The translations under genes and the position numbers were made by a program. A model generated the notes under the pieces. It saw nothing but the letters and a program-made list of their open reading frames with translations, was not told where the DNA came from and did not search any database. From Physcomitrium patens (Eukaryota > Streptophyta > Bryopsida > Funariales > Funariaceae), in NCBI RefSeq assembly GCF_000002425.4, contig NC_037257.1, positions 13,143,232 to 13,207,231 of the forward strand: DNA of 64,000 bases, read 5' to 3'. Below, in pieces: positions 21,770-34,276 of the stretch (within the stretch, counting starts at the first letter, position 1; the number at the start of each line of letters is the position of its first letter).

Positions 21770-22800
21770 ATAATAGTTCATATTGTAGTTAAACAAATAT
21801 GTTTCTAATGTATTATCTTTTTTGGAAACCATGCTCTTTATTTTTGTAATTATATTTTTTCTTTGAACAATGTTGAATAGTATGCTTAGATTCTCTATAG
21901 TATAAAAAATCCTTCTAAATAATGTCAAGTCTTTATTTTTTTGATGAAAGATTTGAAATATACTATATCAATTTGTATAGGTTTTAGCATTGATGAATAA
22001 GTTTATAAAAACTTACAAATTATTGTCATAACTTGACTTGTTTCTCTCCAATCAAATCTTTATGTTTTGTATCTTTTGAAAAATCTGTTATTGCTTGTAA
22101 TAGCTTAAGAAATAAATTATTCCACTAAATATACTTTTAACATTGTCAATAATAAATCTTTGACATTATTTTTTAATCCATATGAAAATTAATTGATAAG
22201 ATTTTTATCATTTTGATCCATGTTACAAGTAAGGTTATAGAATTCAATAGTATAAATGATAGCAAATTGTGATCCTTATTATAAAGATAGGAGTTCGGTC
22301 TCTATTGCCTTTTTTCAATCACTTTTTTCAAATATGGCTATGAATTCTTCCAAAAAATTAAAATTAGGTCATATAGAAGTTATGAATCTGTTTCTATCAA
22401 AGATACAAATGAAGTAAGAGTATTTTTTAATAGAAGTGTGCTTATGAATCCAACTTAAGTAAATCCATTAAGATATTGGAAATGATAAAGTCTTAGATAC
22501 AACTTGACTTATTATAGAAATCTACAAAATTTTGATCTGATTCCATCAAAAAATTTAAGTATATTAATCTTTGTGTATCTTATATTTGTAGTAGCAAGAC
22601 TTTTTTGGTTCACTTATAAGATTGATCTACTTATTTTTTTTAATTTCATAACTTTTTGGACTTTATTATTGTCTTTTTTCATATGCATTGCAATAGTACC
22701 TCTATGGTGGACATTAATGATATGTGAAATTTTTATTGTAAGAATATTTGTAAGCTTTTATAGATTTTTAATGGTTGCAAGTTATTTCCACTTTTATTAA
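21770..22800 (-). pseudogene. gag of minus relic 3
   Basis: Antiparallel similarity to gag at 6700-7600: the ATCAATTTG...ATTGATGAATAAG block near 21980, CATCTCTTAAATCC-like sequence near 22160, and the CTTCCAAAAA block near 22345. The plus-strand 98-residue ORF at 22504-22800 is the shadow of this region. Confidence 0.7.
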
Positions 22801-23200
22801 GTATAATATCTTTATTTTTAATCTAAATAATAAAAAATTATAATATATATTCAAATCAAATTAAAGTAGAATAATCTCCAACTTACAATATTGAATAAAA
22901 ATTCTCAAAAAGAATAATATTTTTATTTTTTTATTAAATAAATAAATATTAAAAAGAAAAAAATATTGGTTTTAAATAAAATGATCTACAATTTTTAAAG
23001 CACAAAAAAAAATTGGGATAATCCTATCACTTTTAAAAAAATAAAAATAAAATTATTTCTTTTATAGAATTGCCAAATATTTGAATTACAAATAATTTTA
23101 ATGTCAAAATACTACAAAGTACCATTCTTATTAAACTAAGAAGTATATAAATTATATAAAACTTAAAAATCAATACACTCTTTTGTTACTAAAAAAGAGT
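22800..23200. other. AT-rich spacer, no gene seen
   Basis: Homopolymer-rich AT sequence. Nothing on either strand resembles the surrounding elements. Confidence 0.55.
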
Positions 23201-23550
23201 AGATAAATACTTGAAGATTGTATAATATTTAGACCAGAATGGCTATTATCAAAGATTAGGAGACTAAAAACTTTTGCAACAAGACTGACAACAAAAAAGG
23301 CATTAATCAGAGTAAAGAATGCTTCATATTTATCTTTATATATTATCAAACTAAGAGCTACATGGTGATGTTTTAGAGGACTTTCAACATGTGTCCAATT
23401 TTCAAGATGCATGTCTAAATTGCAAGATAAGTTTTTCACATATGCAATATTATGTTGCAATATGATTATATGGTAAAATATAAAAATATAGATTATAGTA
23501 TAGAATAGCTCAATTAAAAAATATAGTAGCAAAATTTGGATAAAAATCAG
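23200..23550 (-). repeat. LTR-like repeat C, reverse orientation
   Basis: Shares AGAATGGCTATTATCAAAG, AAAAGGCATTAATCAGAGT and AACTAAGAGCTACATGG with 9066-9200, the same orientation. The minus-strand 120-residue ORF here has no family features and lies inside the repeat. Confidence 0.6.
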
Positions 23551-23569
23551 AGGTAATGTAAACTTTTAG

Positions 23570-23648
23570 TATTAACATTATCTTTTTGTAAAAAAAATTC
23601 TACTTATTTTATATATCCATAAATTAGATAAAACAAAGTAGATAAATG

Positions 23649-23704
<56 letters not shown>

Positions 23705-24600
23705 AAAATAATTTATAGCAATTTTCTTTAAAAAATAAATAACTGATACCTAAAGAGGACCGATTATAAACTAGGATTAAAATCAGACCTTAAGGCATAA
23801 AATTGTGCACCTATAACAATATGGGAGTCCTTTTGCTGATTAGAGAGTAGGATTAGGGAAAAAGCTTCGAGAGGATTGTTTAAGTATTAGTTTAAAATAA
23901 TTTGGATGCATATTTTTTTTTAAATGCTTTTCAAAATGACAAATGTATTCAATGATTTTGGATTTTGAAAAATAAAAATAGACTTACATATTTGAACAAT
24001 TTATGAATATTTTTAAAAATTTATAAATAAAATTTTGTAGATTCATCAATATGCTTGTTATAAATAATTTTTTCTTCAAGAGAATTTAGAATTTTATTAG
24101 GATTTGATTTGAATTTGATTTTGATTTTATTACAATTGAATTAAAATTTGGCTAGGATTAAATTAAAATTGGATTAAATTTTAATTAGAATTTAATTAGA
24201 ATTTGGTTTAAATTAAGATTTAAAATTTTAATTTTGATTATAATTTGATTAATAGTTGATTGAATTTAGTTAAAATTTAATTAATATTTCATTAGAATTT
24301 AATTAAAATTTGATTAGGATTTAATCAAAATTTGATTAAGATGAGAATTAAAATTTAGAATTTATATTTGATTAGAATTTAGGATTTAAGATTTAATTAG
24401 TATTTTATTATAATTTGATTAGTATTTGATTGAATTTTAAATAAAATATTTTAAAAAATATTTTAAGATTTTTTTAAAATTAATTAAATTATGATAAGAT
24501 TTATCTAAGATTTTTATAAGTTTGATAGAATGTACTTAAGACAAATTTAAGCTTACTTGAATTATTCAAGGATGCCAAAGGATGTTTCCAAACATCTTAT
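23570..24600 (+). mobile_element. S element copy 5, truncated at both ends
   Basis: Has the S block GATACCTAAAGAGGACCGATTATAAAC (about 23745), also present in copies 2 (13374) and 6 (28714). The TTTAGG-like tract (about 24070-24440) follows, then the block ending ACAAATTTAAGCTTACTTG. It lacks the 3' signature and a clear 5' end. A (TA)n(GA)n microsatellite sits at 23649-23701. Confidence 0.7.
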
Positions 24601-26010
24601 GTATTTCGCTTAAATTTCTCATTTGCACCTAATCTGATCTCATTCATTTTGAACTTATATAATTTAATATAAAATCATTGAAATGATTTGAGACCTTTTG
24701 TAATAAATGACACAACTTATTTATTCTTCATTTTTTAATTCTCAAAGTGCTTGATTAGTTGAATGATTTCTAGCAAGCAAGTCCTCTAAGTTAACTTTCT
24801 AATTACTATTCTTTCTTTACAGTTTTAAATCCGGTTACTCTTTTGTACATATCTCCTAAATTAAACCTCATAATATCTTGTAACTTTGTGATTGTATATT
24901 TGACTTGCTAATATAACTACATTCCAATTTTGATAATCCTAACTCTCATAGATATCAAGTTCTGATCTTTCAATATTGATGTCTTTAACTTATAAAGATA
25001 TTGGACTATCTTTGACCTAATTATTTTTAGCTTACAAACTTTTTACAAAAGTGGATATACTTAATTTAAAGATTATCTTAGATTTTAGAATTATCTAATT
25101 ATTAAACAATAGGCATTCAAGTCTATTATTCATACATTCAGTTTATAATTAGATTGATATTAGTATAGAATTATTTTAATTTAAGTAATTATTTTTTTTA
25201 ATAGAGGATTGGCTATTAGATTAATAACTAAGAAAATTTGATAGTAAAAATTAAAATTAGGATAGGATAGATTGCATGTGAAGTCTTCTCATCTCGGAGA
25301 CAACTAGGAATCATCTTGAAGATAATTGGGAGTCATTTTAGAAAAAACTTGGTAATATTTTTGAGGTGTTCAAGTGACTTAAGAGAGTAGGGAGAGGCAC
25401 AAAGGGCAGATTATTGTATTTTTTTTTTAATGAATAAAAAAGGCAAATTTTGGATCTTTGATTGGAGACTATTGAGATTGATTGGAGTCTTTGATTAGAG
25501 TAAGCTTTAAAAAAATATTTAGAACAAGTATATCTACCTCAGTATACAGTTTGAGGGCCAAAAATAATCAGATCAAGGAGAATTGATGTGTTAAAGCAAA
25601 GAGAGTCCAACAAATTTAAAAATTAAAGATAGCAATATTGAGAGGCTAGAACTTGATGTCTATGAGAGTTAGGATTATGAAAATTGGAGTGTAGTTATAT
25701 TGTCAAGTCAAAAATACAATCACAAAATTATAAGATATTATGAGGCTTGATTAAGGAGATATATACAAAGGAGTAACCAGATTTAAAACTAAAAAGAAAG
25801 AATAGTGATTAGAAAGTTAACTTAGGAGATTTGCTTGCTAGAAATCATTTAATTCATCAAGCACTTTGAGAATTAAAAAATGAAGAAGAAATAAGTTGTA
25901 TCATCTATTACAAAAGATTTCAATTCATTTTAATGATTTTACATTGAATTATACAAGTTCAAAATGAAATATATTAGATTAGATATAAGTGAGGGATTTG
26001 GGTGATAACT
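24600..26010. repeat. Large imperfect inverted repeat, arms about 470-500 bp
   Basis: Left arm about 24600-25075 and right arm about 25510-26010 are reverse complements with scattered mismatches. For example TTTTAAATCCGGTTACTC at 24826 pairs with GAGTAACCAGATTTAAAA near 25773. The spacer is about 430 bp. No coding frame is seen. It could be a foldback transposon or two opposed copies of one repeat. No terminal target duplication was recognised. Confidence 0.75.
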
Positions 26011-26089
26011 TAATACAAAAAAGTGAAAAGAAGAAAATAGAAACTACTTAAGATATACATAAGCAAAAAGATTCCTAAAATGAAAAACT

Positions 26090-26750
26090 TTATGCTTTCT
26101 TAGACCAACAACAAACTTCTTGATATTAGAATCTATGAAGATCTATCTCACATTTCATTTGTTCCTTTTAAAGCTATATAAGATAAGGGATATATTGGAA
26201 AGAATCAAATGACACCTTGTCTCATAAAAATAGATAACAATCAAGAATTTGTAGCAGAAGAAGTTTTAGACCTAAAACATTATTAAAATAGATTTAAATA
26301 TATAGTAGATTAATACAAATATGATATTAATAAATGTATATGGCAGCCATCTACGAATTTTACAAATGCAAAAAAAAACATTGTTGCTTTTTATTAACAA
26401 AGTCCATTAAAATTATAATAAAAAATCAAATAATTATTTTTTATAAAGAAAAAAAGGTTCAAAGAAGATTAAATTCTATCTTCTATCTTTATTTGTGGTT
26501 CTTGTATTTTTTGTAGTATTCAAGCAATAGAAAAATAACAACCAATAGACTCAAATCTAAAGCTATTGTATATTAAGTTATTAGACAAGATGTTGAGATT
26601 GTCATATTCTTATAGACAATAGAATAGAAATAAAGTCTTTTAAGAACAATGTATTATTTCTTGAATAAATAGTAAAATATGACATATTTGATATCATGAT
26701 CTTAGAAGAGACTCTTGATATTTGATTATATTATTGGTAGTAGAAACCAC
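26090..26750 (+). pseudogene. Plus-strand chromovirus tail (integrase C-terminus, chromodomain, terminal region)
   Basis: Reads ESMKIYLTFHLFLL (the [16 protein letters not shown] block) near 26130. A chromodomain remnant NQEFVAEEVLDLKHY*NRFKYIVD*YKYDINKCIWQPSTN follows at about 26225-26370. The basic tail KKKVQRRLNSIFYLYL (about 26450) matches the tail of minus relic 2. Sequence up to 26750 matches the terminal-ORF side of minus relic 2 in reverse complement. The rest of pol is missing. Confidence 0.75.
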
Positions 26751-26930
26751 CCTTAATAGTATTTTAAATACTTTATAAGTTTAGTTTCAAGAGTCTTTTT
26801 ATTTCTAATAATAGCCATTTTAATTTATTTTTAATATATATACTATTTTATTTTTATTTTGTTATTTTTCTTTAAGATACATCTTACTTATTTATTTTTA
26901 TTCTTTAAATCCTTGTTTTTGAAACTTCTT
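26745..26930 (+). repeat. LTR-like repeat C, partial, forward orientation
   Basis: Contains TTTCAAGAGTCTTTTTATTTC...TAATAGCCATTTTAATTTA and the ACTTATTTATTTTTATTCTTTAAATCC end shared with 16.7 and 38.9 kb. It follows the chromovirus tail on the same strand, as a 3' LTR would. Confidence 0.5.
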
Positions 26931-28439
26931 TTAAGATATTTAGTATTGCTTGTTGTTTTTATATTGTCTTTGATAAAGAAGAAGATGTTTGGCACAAGCA
27001 CAAACTAAAAAACTACATTAATATTTTGACTTCTTCAAAATTAATAATTATAAATTTTATTTATCATAGTAATATTTTAAAAACTAAATAAAATATCAAT
27101 AATTGGCATGTTATAAAAAAATGAATCATTTCATTTATATTATCAATATTTTATTTATTAATAATTTAAATGCTTATTTTGATAAGAATAAGTTTTTTAT
27201 TTTATTTTATTTTATTTTGAATCAATTATTAAGATTATTATTAAAGAAATTCTATTTCATCCTAATGATATTAAAAATATAATGCATAAATGTATTCTTA
27301 TTATCTATTATATTCAAATTGATGAAAAGAATGGTAAAACATTTAATTATGAAGTAATAATCAAGATATTTTGTTATTTTTTATTGTATATTAAGTACCT
27401 CTTATGCAATGCCATATTTTAAATAGAAAATTTCTAATTCAAAATAACATGAGAGCATTGTGGCTTTAATTTTTTACAAAGTATCAAGGACATGATTGCA
27501 TCAAATTATGCCTAGATTTTTTATATAATTTCTTTACATGTTCTATTAAATATAATTATGAAGGTTTGATCATTCTCAATTATGTAAGATAAACCAACTT
27601 ATTAAGATATGTCTTATTAAGATGTGTGTTGTTAGTTCTATTATAATGAAGCCATGCAAAAAATTTATTTACTTGCTATTATTTTGTTTGATTAATACAT
27701 TTATAAAATTATATGTAATATAGTGGCTATATTTATAGATGCACTTTGTCTTATATATAAAAAAATATAATATTTAATATATTAATTGATGGTGATTGAA
27801 ATGTAACTAGTTAAATCAATAGTATTGCTTCTGAAATTAAATATATTGCTTTGCTTCAAATATGTTGAAATTGGAGTAATCTACATCAACTAAATATATT
27901 CATGGAATGTATTTTTATTAATTCTTTAAACAAACACTTCCTATGTAGTTCAATTGCTTTGATTAGATATCTTTAGCGATACAAAATCTTTATCTTCTAA
28001 ATAAAAACTATGTGCCTAAAGGTAGCTAGTATATAATGGTCATGTATAGGTACAATTGTCAAATGATTTAAGCTTTATGAAGTTGTAAAAAAAGAATATC
28101 TAGATATAAAGAATTCTATATATGACAAATTATTAATGTTGTAGATCTTTATATTTACAGTTGAAGCAATTTCTAAGCAAGCAAGAAGTTTAATTACTTA
28201 TTTTCATAATACAAGCAATTGAAACTTTTGATTGCAATATATTATCAAATAGCCAATATAAAGGAGTTGCTAGAACCATGTGACCTTGTACTATAATCAT
28301 CAAACAACTTCCTTTTTAGCAATAGGTATGCACTTTTTAAATTGCATGTAAAGGATCTATTAGGCAAGATTGAGATTTGAATGTATCAAATACTAATTAC
28401 TTGAACTACAAAAAAAATGAACATGTTGATCCATTATCA
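26930..28439. other. AT-rich degraded sequence, nothing identified
   Basis: About 1.5 kb of AT-rich DNA without long frames. Short peptide fragments did not match any element family I could name. Confidence 0.5.
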
Positions 28440-29925
28440 TGTAGTAACATGACTATTAGGTGAAAGAAAAAAATATGTATTTTATTATAAAACAATGTAG
28501 TAGAAAGATATAATAAAAAAAAAAAATGATAAATAATAAAAAGATATCAAAGCTTTAATCTTAATACTAATTTTTTATAGAAAGGACTTCTATTTAATTT
28601 TTAGGAGCAAAAATAAGCCAAATAAAAATAAATAAGATAAGTAATTAATATAGACATATTTAGAAAAAAATTAAAAATAGTTTTTAGCAAAAATTACCTT
28701 GAAATATGAAGAATTGATACTCAAAGAGAGCCGGCTATGAACCAAGGTCAAAATTAGACATTAAGATACAAAATTGTGCACCTATAGTGATTCCATGGTT
28801 TTTTGGTTGATTAGAGAAAGAGATTTGATAGCAGACTTATGAAAAGTTTTTTAAAAGTTGATTTTATGTGATTTGAAGGTATATTAAAATTTTGAAAGCT
28901 TTTCAAAGTGAGAGATATATTCAATAGGTTTGGATTTTAAGAAATAAAAATAAATTTACAAATTTGATGATTTTGTGAGTATTATAGTATATTTATATGT
29001 AAAAATTTGTCAATATGTCACTATACTTTTTTTAAATATTTGTAAAAAACTAAATATCAATTAAGTGATTAAATTAAAGGTTGTGAGAGTTTTTATAGGT
29101 TGTGATCTTTGATAATTGAAATTTAGAATCAATGAGGATTTTTGTGAACTTATAACACTCACCAGTTTGATTGAAGCAAAAATTGGTGAGAACAATTAGA
29201 CTTAAATATCTACACACCAAGTAATTTTTGGAGCAATTGAATGATTCAACAAGAACAAATCTTTGTTGGAAGATCAACATTGAAGTTGGAGAAGAAGGAC
29301 AGCCAAAATCTAAGAGGTTTTGAGAGCTTTTCTTTCAATTGGTGAATTCGATTCTTCTCAAAGTTTGTGAGATTGTAAATTACTTGCAGGTTAAAGTTAA
29401 GATGAACTTTTAGTCAAGATCAATGGTTCAATTAATACTTATTGAAGTTTCAAAACAGCTATAGTAATTGATTAAGATTTACTTAGAATTTCCTTGGGAT
29501 TTTTTAGGTTTATTTAGGATTTGGTTAGGATTTAAAATTTGATTAAGATTTGATTAAGATTTGATTATGATTTAATTGAAATTTGATTGAAATTTGCTTA
29601 GAGTTGATTTAAGATTTGATTAGGATATAATAAAGATTTTATTTGGGTTTGGTCAAGGTTTAGTTATGATTTAGGATTTATTTAGGAGTTGATTAGAATT
29701 TATTTAGGGCTCGGCTAGAATTAGTTTAGGACTTCATTAAGATTTGGTTAGGATTTCATTAGGATTTTATTAGAATTTGGTCTAAGATTTGGTTAAGATT
29801 TATTTAGGATTTGATTAGGATTAATTTAGAATTTTATTAAAATTTGATTAGGATTCAATTAGGATTTCTATTTTTTAATATTTCTTTAAGATTCTTTGAT
29901 ATTTCTTTAGAATTTTTTTGTTCAA

Positions 29926-29967
<42 letters not shown>

Positions 29968-30177
29968 GGTTAATTTATGATTTCTTTATGTTTCTTTTAT
30001 AATTTCTTTAAGACTCTTTTGGAGTGTAATTAAACATTGATTAACATTGTTATAATTTAATTGAAATTTGTTTAGGATTCTATTAGAATTATTAGGAACT
30101 TCTTTTTGCAATTTCTATTTTATCTTCTACAGCCAAGTGCCCAGTGTATTTTCAAGAAAACTTCACGAAATATGACA
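28440..30177 (+). mobile_element. S element copy 6
   Basis: About 1738 bp, TGTAGTAACATG to ATATGACA. The 3' signature ACAGCCAAGTGCCCAGTG is at about 30130. It includes the GATACTCAAAGAGAGCCGGC block (28714), the TTTAGG-like tract (about 29490-29870) and a TA microsatellite (29932-29964). A target duplication is not clear: flanks are ATCA and CCAT. Confidence 0.72.
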
Positions 30178-31300
30178 CCATCCTTCTTTTTGATGAATTT
30201 TTGTAGTGGATTTGCTTTTGCCTTTTCAAGTGCTACAATAGTCAAAGTAATTTCTTTGTCTTATAATATGAAAATGATGTATTCCAAATTGCCTTAAAAA
30301 TATTTCTTTTTTAGAAGGCATTTTGTATACAAAACAATTTTGAAGTATTAATAGAAGCTTCTCATAGTCTAAATATAGTGTAATTACTCTTATTTATAAA
30401 TTCTAAAAATTCCTATAAGAAAGTCACATTTTGATTCCAAAATAAGATATTTTTGATATTTTTGTTATTTTTGGTAATTTTTGAAAATAAAGAGATTTAA
30501 TACTGAACCATTATATAGCCTTTTCAAGATAGTTGGTTTTGCACAAATAGTAAAAGTATTACCTATGACAAATTACAATTTAGAAAATCTAACTATTCTT
30601 AAATTTTTTAATGATCTATCTAATACAATTTTTTTCACTACTTAAATTGAAGATAGAAGACTAATCAAGAATTAATTACTTATTTAACCAAACTAAGCAA
30701 AAAAAATCTAAATTTTGAGCTAATAAAATAGAATTTAACAAAGGAAAATTATTAAGACATCATAAATCCAAAGTATTATTTTAAATAGAAAGAAATGTGA
30801 TTTATGATACATGCAAGAAATAATGCCATGCTTATATTATTAATCTAATACAAAAATATAACAATGAACATATCCAAGAGTCAAAAGCTTCTTAATATCT
30901 CTTCTTTATATCTACATTATGATCTATACATTCCAAAAATAATATTACATTATTCTAAAAACTCTAGGTATACAAATTTTATTTGAATTAGATAACCTTT
31001 CTCTTATACAAGTTGATCTTTAGATGTAGTGATTGGAAACCCTAGAAAACTTTCTTAGGGGACCAAGTCATTTTTACAACGTTCTTCTAACCCTCAAAAA
31101 ACTTCAATGTTATTTGGTCTTATTTAAGAAGACTCAATTTGTGGCATATCCAAAACATTTAGAATGAACAACTGAGAAATAAATCAAATGATTTCAAGAA
31201 AATAATTCATACAAATGTTATTGAATATGAGAAAGTAATGTAAAAATTGACCAAGGCAAAAAATCTCGCATTGTTTCCTTTCAGTACAATGGAAGGCTTA
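30178..31300. other. Intergenic AT-rich stretch, nothing identified
   Basis: No supported gene. The 63-residue plus-strand ORF at 30106-30297 straddles the S element boundary and is a chance frame. Confidence 0.5.
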
Positions 31301-31476
31301 ATGGTGCTTTTGCTGCATCCTTCTCACAAGGCTCGCAAATATATGTGAAGGGATAGACACCGATTTTCAGCATCTAATGGGTGGTAATTCGCCAATTAGC
31401 AGATACAGAAGGGTGCATGCGCATAGAATTAAGTTTTGGTGGGCGCTGGTTGGCGGACGGAAGATAAATCCTACCA

Positions 31477-31692
31477 TCAAATTACCACCCAGGAAAATGC
31501 TAATTTGAATGTCGCTATAAACGAAAGTAGGCTCAAGAGTGAGAGGTTTACGTGGTCCATCCAGAAATGAAGCATCTCCTCAGCATCTTTCCGCAACCCC
31601 CATCTATCCCATGCACTGTGCACTCTTACAACGTCTTTCAGCTCCTGCAATAGAGCCAGGCGTTGACGATTGTCCAGTTTACTAATAGTGCA
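31477..31692 (-). other. Coding-like open stretch just downstream of the transferase gene
   Basis: Minus-strand frame open from 31692 to a TGA at 31477. It reads LDNRQRLALLQELKDVVRVH then SAWDRWGLRKDAEEMLHFWM. The composition is that of a real helical, charged protein segment, unlike other chance frames nearby. A possible acceptor (ATTAG) precedes it, and a possible donor CAC|GTAAAC falls after WMDH. It has no ATG at its start. It could be an exon of another transcript, an alternative 3' exon of the transferase gene, or decayed exon sequence. I do not recognise the family. Confidence 0.35.
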
Positions 31693-31796
31693 TTACCAGT
31701 GCGTCCACGTCGACAGCTTCACCAGCAGTACGAATGAAGGTCAACTGACTGGGCTTAAGAAAACTGGACACTTTCACGCAGTAAATCTCATCATGT

Positions 31797-34276
31797 TTAA
31801 AGTGGATGATTCTTCGAAGATACTGCTGAAAGATAAACCGAACGTTCACTTGCAGGTGATGAGATGCCAAGTGCAACTGCTCCTTCTGTTAGATATTGAT
31901 CTTCAACTAAAGGGACTGTGCGCCACATTTTCAAACTGATATTTTTAACCGATTTCCCTTCTAAATTTTCACCTGTACCAAAAATTGTTTACATAAAATT
32001 ATCAGAATCTGATTACACGATATTCAATCTCTCAACATAAGTGCATTTAACTTTCGGAATCATCTGAACTAACAACTAACGATTCACGCTTAAGTAACAA
32101 TTCCATGCACAGGTACACTATCTGACTTTCTTTCTGAGAAGAGAATTAATCCACTCATCAAATGAGCATGGCTGTTTCCACAAATCACGACGTCACAAAA
32201 AAAAGTGGTGTGTTACATATATATGACGTTAAATGGATTCAAAACCGTTTTCAAGAATAGAAAGTAAACCAAACCAGGAGAATTGAATTGTTGCACATGG
32301 GTGCAGACTGAAGCGATATGCAAGGGCGATGGTTGCAGGAGAATAAACTGCCATTTTTCTGCAGGTATCGTGGGCTCGTCATTGGAGGACATAAGACTTG
32401 AGAACTTCATGCTAATAGCCTCTGCCTGTCATGCAACATTTATCAAGTGGATCAAACTTCCTGAAATTCGAACACGTCTAGTCCCTAGCTAGAGGAATAC
32501 AGGTTCTCACTAGGGCCCATCTAAACTTCAAATGGATTCAGAGGTGAAAATTTAATTTAAGAATTTCAGCAGTCAACCAGTTCACTTGATGATTTTATTA
32601 ACTGTAATGCCTAAAATATTGTAAAGAAGTACACTAAACCTGAGGATGAGCAGGAAAGCCAACAGCTCGTTCCAAGTACGAACGAGCATAAACACATGGC
32701 TTTAATGCGAAAGTAAAATCCTTCAAAGGAGTCTTACTGATACCCGTGCCCAGAGCTTTGATATAAGCTTCCTGCATCAACCCTCAAGACACATCAAAAT
32801 TAAACCTGCATCTGATCTATATAACTGAAGACATAAACGGCACAAAGGGACATCCTTTACATCGTTCAATGAGGACAACACTAGAGGCTATACTCGTACC
32901 CCATGATCTATACAACTCCAGGCAACCAGAATAACCATAGAAATTGCTGGATTCATATCCAAATTCGCAATTGTCAAGGAAGTCGAACTTACTTTTAGGG
33001 TCCACAACTGCATGAACCTTCGTCGTTGCTCTGTTGAGTCTTCAAAATGCGACAACCAATCTGCTTCTTCAGGAGAAAACCGACGTCGTGCAAGAGACAT
33101 CAAGTTCCTGCTTAGCTTGCGATCGCTCTCTTCTACGTCTACACCCACCTGAAAAAGATGACAATAGCGCTCTCAGGCTACAGTCGCATTCTCTAGAACC
33201 CTTCACTGACATTTGAAAATACCCCGCACCAACTCTATCCTCAGTATGTTCGCCCTGAGGCAAGTGCGTGTAGCATTCAGGGCAATGAATAGCCCATTTC
33301 CCATAGTTTACGGACTCACCTCGCCATTCATGGTAACAGCACACGCAAGAAGGGATTGCGTATGGGACAGATTGAAGCATAAAGAATGTGGGCTCCATAT
33401 CTTGTTGTCCTCCATTCGTGCTGGCCAGATCACCTGATCATCGTGTGCAAGATCAACACCAAACAAGAATCTCTTGAGAAAGAAAGTGCCTAACGCCTCA
33501 AGCACCTGTTGTAAAATCTGCTGAGCGTAGAATCGGGAGATAAAGATAATGTGAAAGCCTTCCAAAGAAATAGACCTTCAAAGTACTGAGCCCCCCCATG
33601 CTCACCTTTGGTTTCCCAAACTCGTTGGTGGAAAATCTAAGGGATGAAGGCTCCACCATCCCATCTGTCACGGAAACGAAGCTATGAGCACAAAAGCTTA
33701 AACAGAACAAGAATTCTAAACCACCCGCAATCCAATGTGATGCCTGTGGGCATCGAAGTAAGAGGATAGGATAGTAGCCTACTCACTAGCATTCAAGACC
33801 TTTATGCTCCAACTGTGAGCTATACAACTGATGATGTTCCTCAAAACAAGCAGGTTGTAAACATGGATAAGCACGAACAAAAGTTTGTCTTACATCTGGC
33901 GAGAGTTGTGCGCACCAAGGTCCGGGCAAGAAGTCGTTCGTTTTGAGTCTTCACATGGCTACAGTCGAGTACTTTCTTCTGCTCATCTGAACTGAGCAGA
34001 TTCCGGTAAATTTTCATCAGCGATGAATCACGGACATCTTCAGGAAACAAGAACCATAGATGCACCTCGCTGATCGAATTCCCAATTCACCAACCAGAAA
34101 ATACATCATCCAAGTGTCAAACTCCTGTCTTGCCAAATTATTGCTGAATCACTTCAACTTTGAGATTTCTTCTTATATGAGAAAAACTTCAGATGGAAGA
34201 ACATGTACCGAGGAGCAGGGAGTGGGCGAAACAAATGCTGTGAAGCTACTGTTGCCATCATTATGGCAGGTTTCAT
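31797..34276 (-). CDS. 4'-phosphopantetheinyl transferase (Sfp/HetI-like), eight exons
   Basis: Transfers the phosphopantetheine arm of CoA to a Ser of carrier proteins. Predicted exons (minus strand): 34276-34209, 34069-33894, 33664-33606, 33433-33320, 33148-32993, 32771-32640, 32425-32275, 31972-31797; joined length 1032 nt, 343 residues, phases consistent at every junction. Visible motifs: EVHLWFLFPEDV at the start of the core, LLARTLVRTTLARY, SLRFSTNEFGKPK, LCFNLSHTQSLLACAV, VGVDVEES (Mg-binding acidic pair), FSPEEADWL, WTLKEAYIKALGTGI (W-x-x-KEA catalytic motif) and KMWRTVPLVEDQYL typical of the plant C-terminus. No key residue is missing. Exon 1 (MKPAIMMATVASQHLF..., resembling an organelle-targeting peptide) and its GTACAT donor are the weak part. 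It is the only ordinary host gene recognised in the window. Confidence 0.88.

Noticed and set aside
22504..22800. Plus-strand 98-residue ORF with many hydrophobic residues, looking like a membrane protein
   Set aside because: It is antisense to a decayed gag (the region matches 7280-7600 on the minus strand); the hydrophobicity comes from T-rich sequence.
23170..23532. Minus-strand 120-residue ORF
   Set aside because: It lies in the LTR-like repeat C, has no domain, and related copies at 9.1 and 38.5 kb do not keep the frame.
31670..31939. Plus-strand ORFs over the transferase exons (also 33034-33216, 33213-33437, 34203-34427)
   Set aside because: Antisense shadows of exons with clear transferase motifs on the minus strand.
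32213..32274. Reading the transferase C-terminus straight on to the TGA at 32213
   Set aside because: Splicing at CCTG|GTTTGG to the exon at 31972 keeps phase and adds KMWRTVPLVEDQYL, the conserved plant C-terminus; the read-through tail has no such match.
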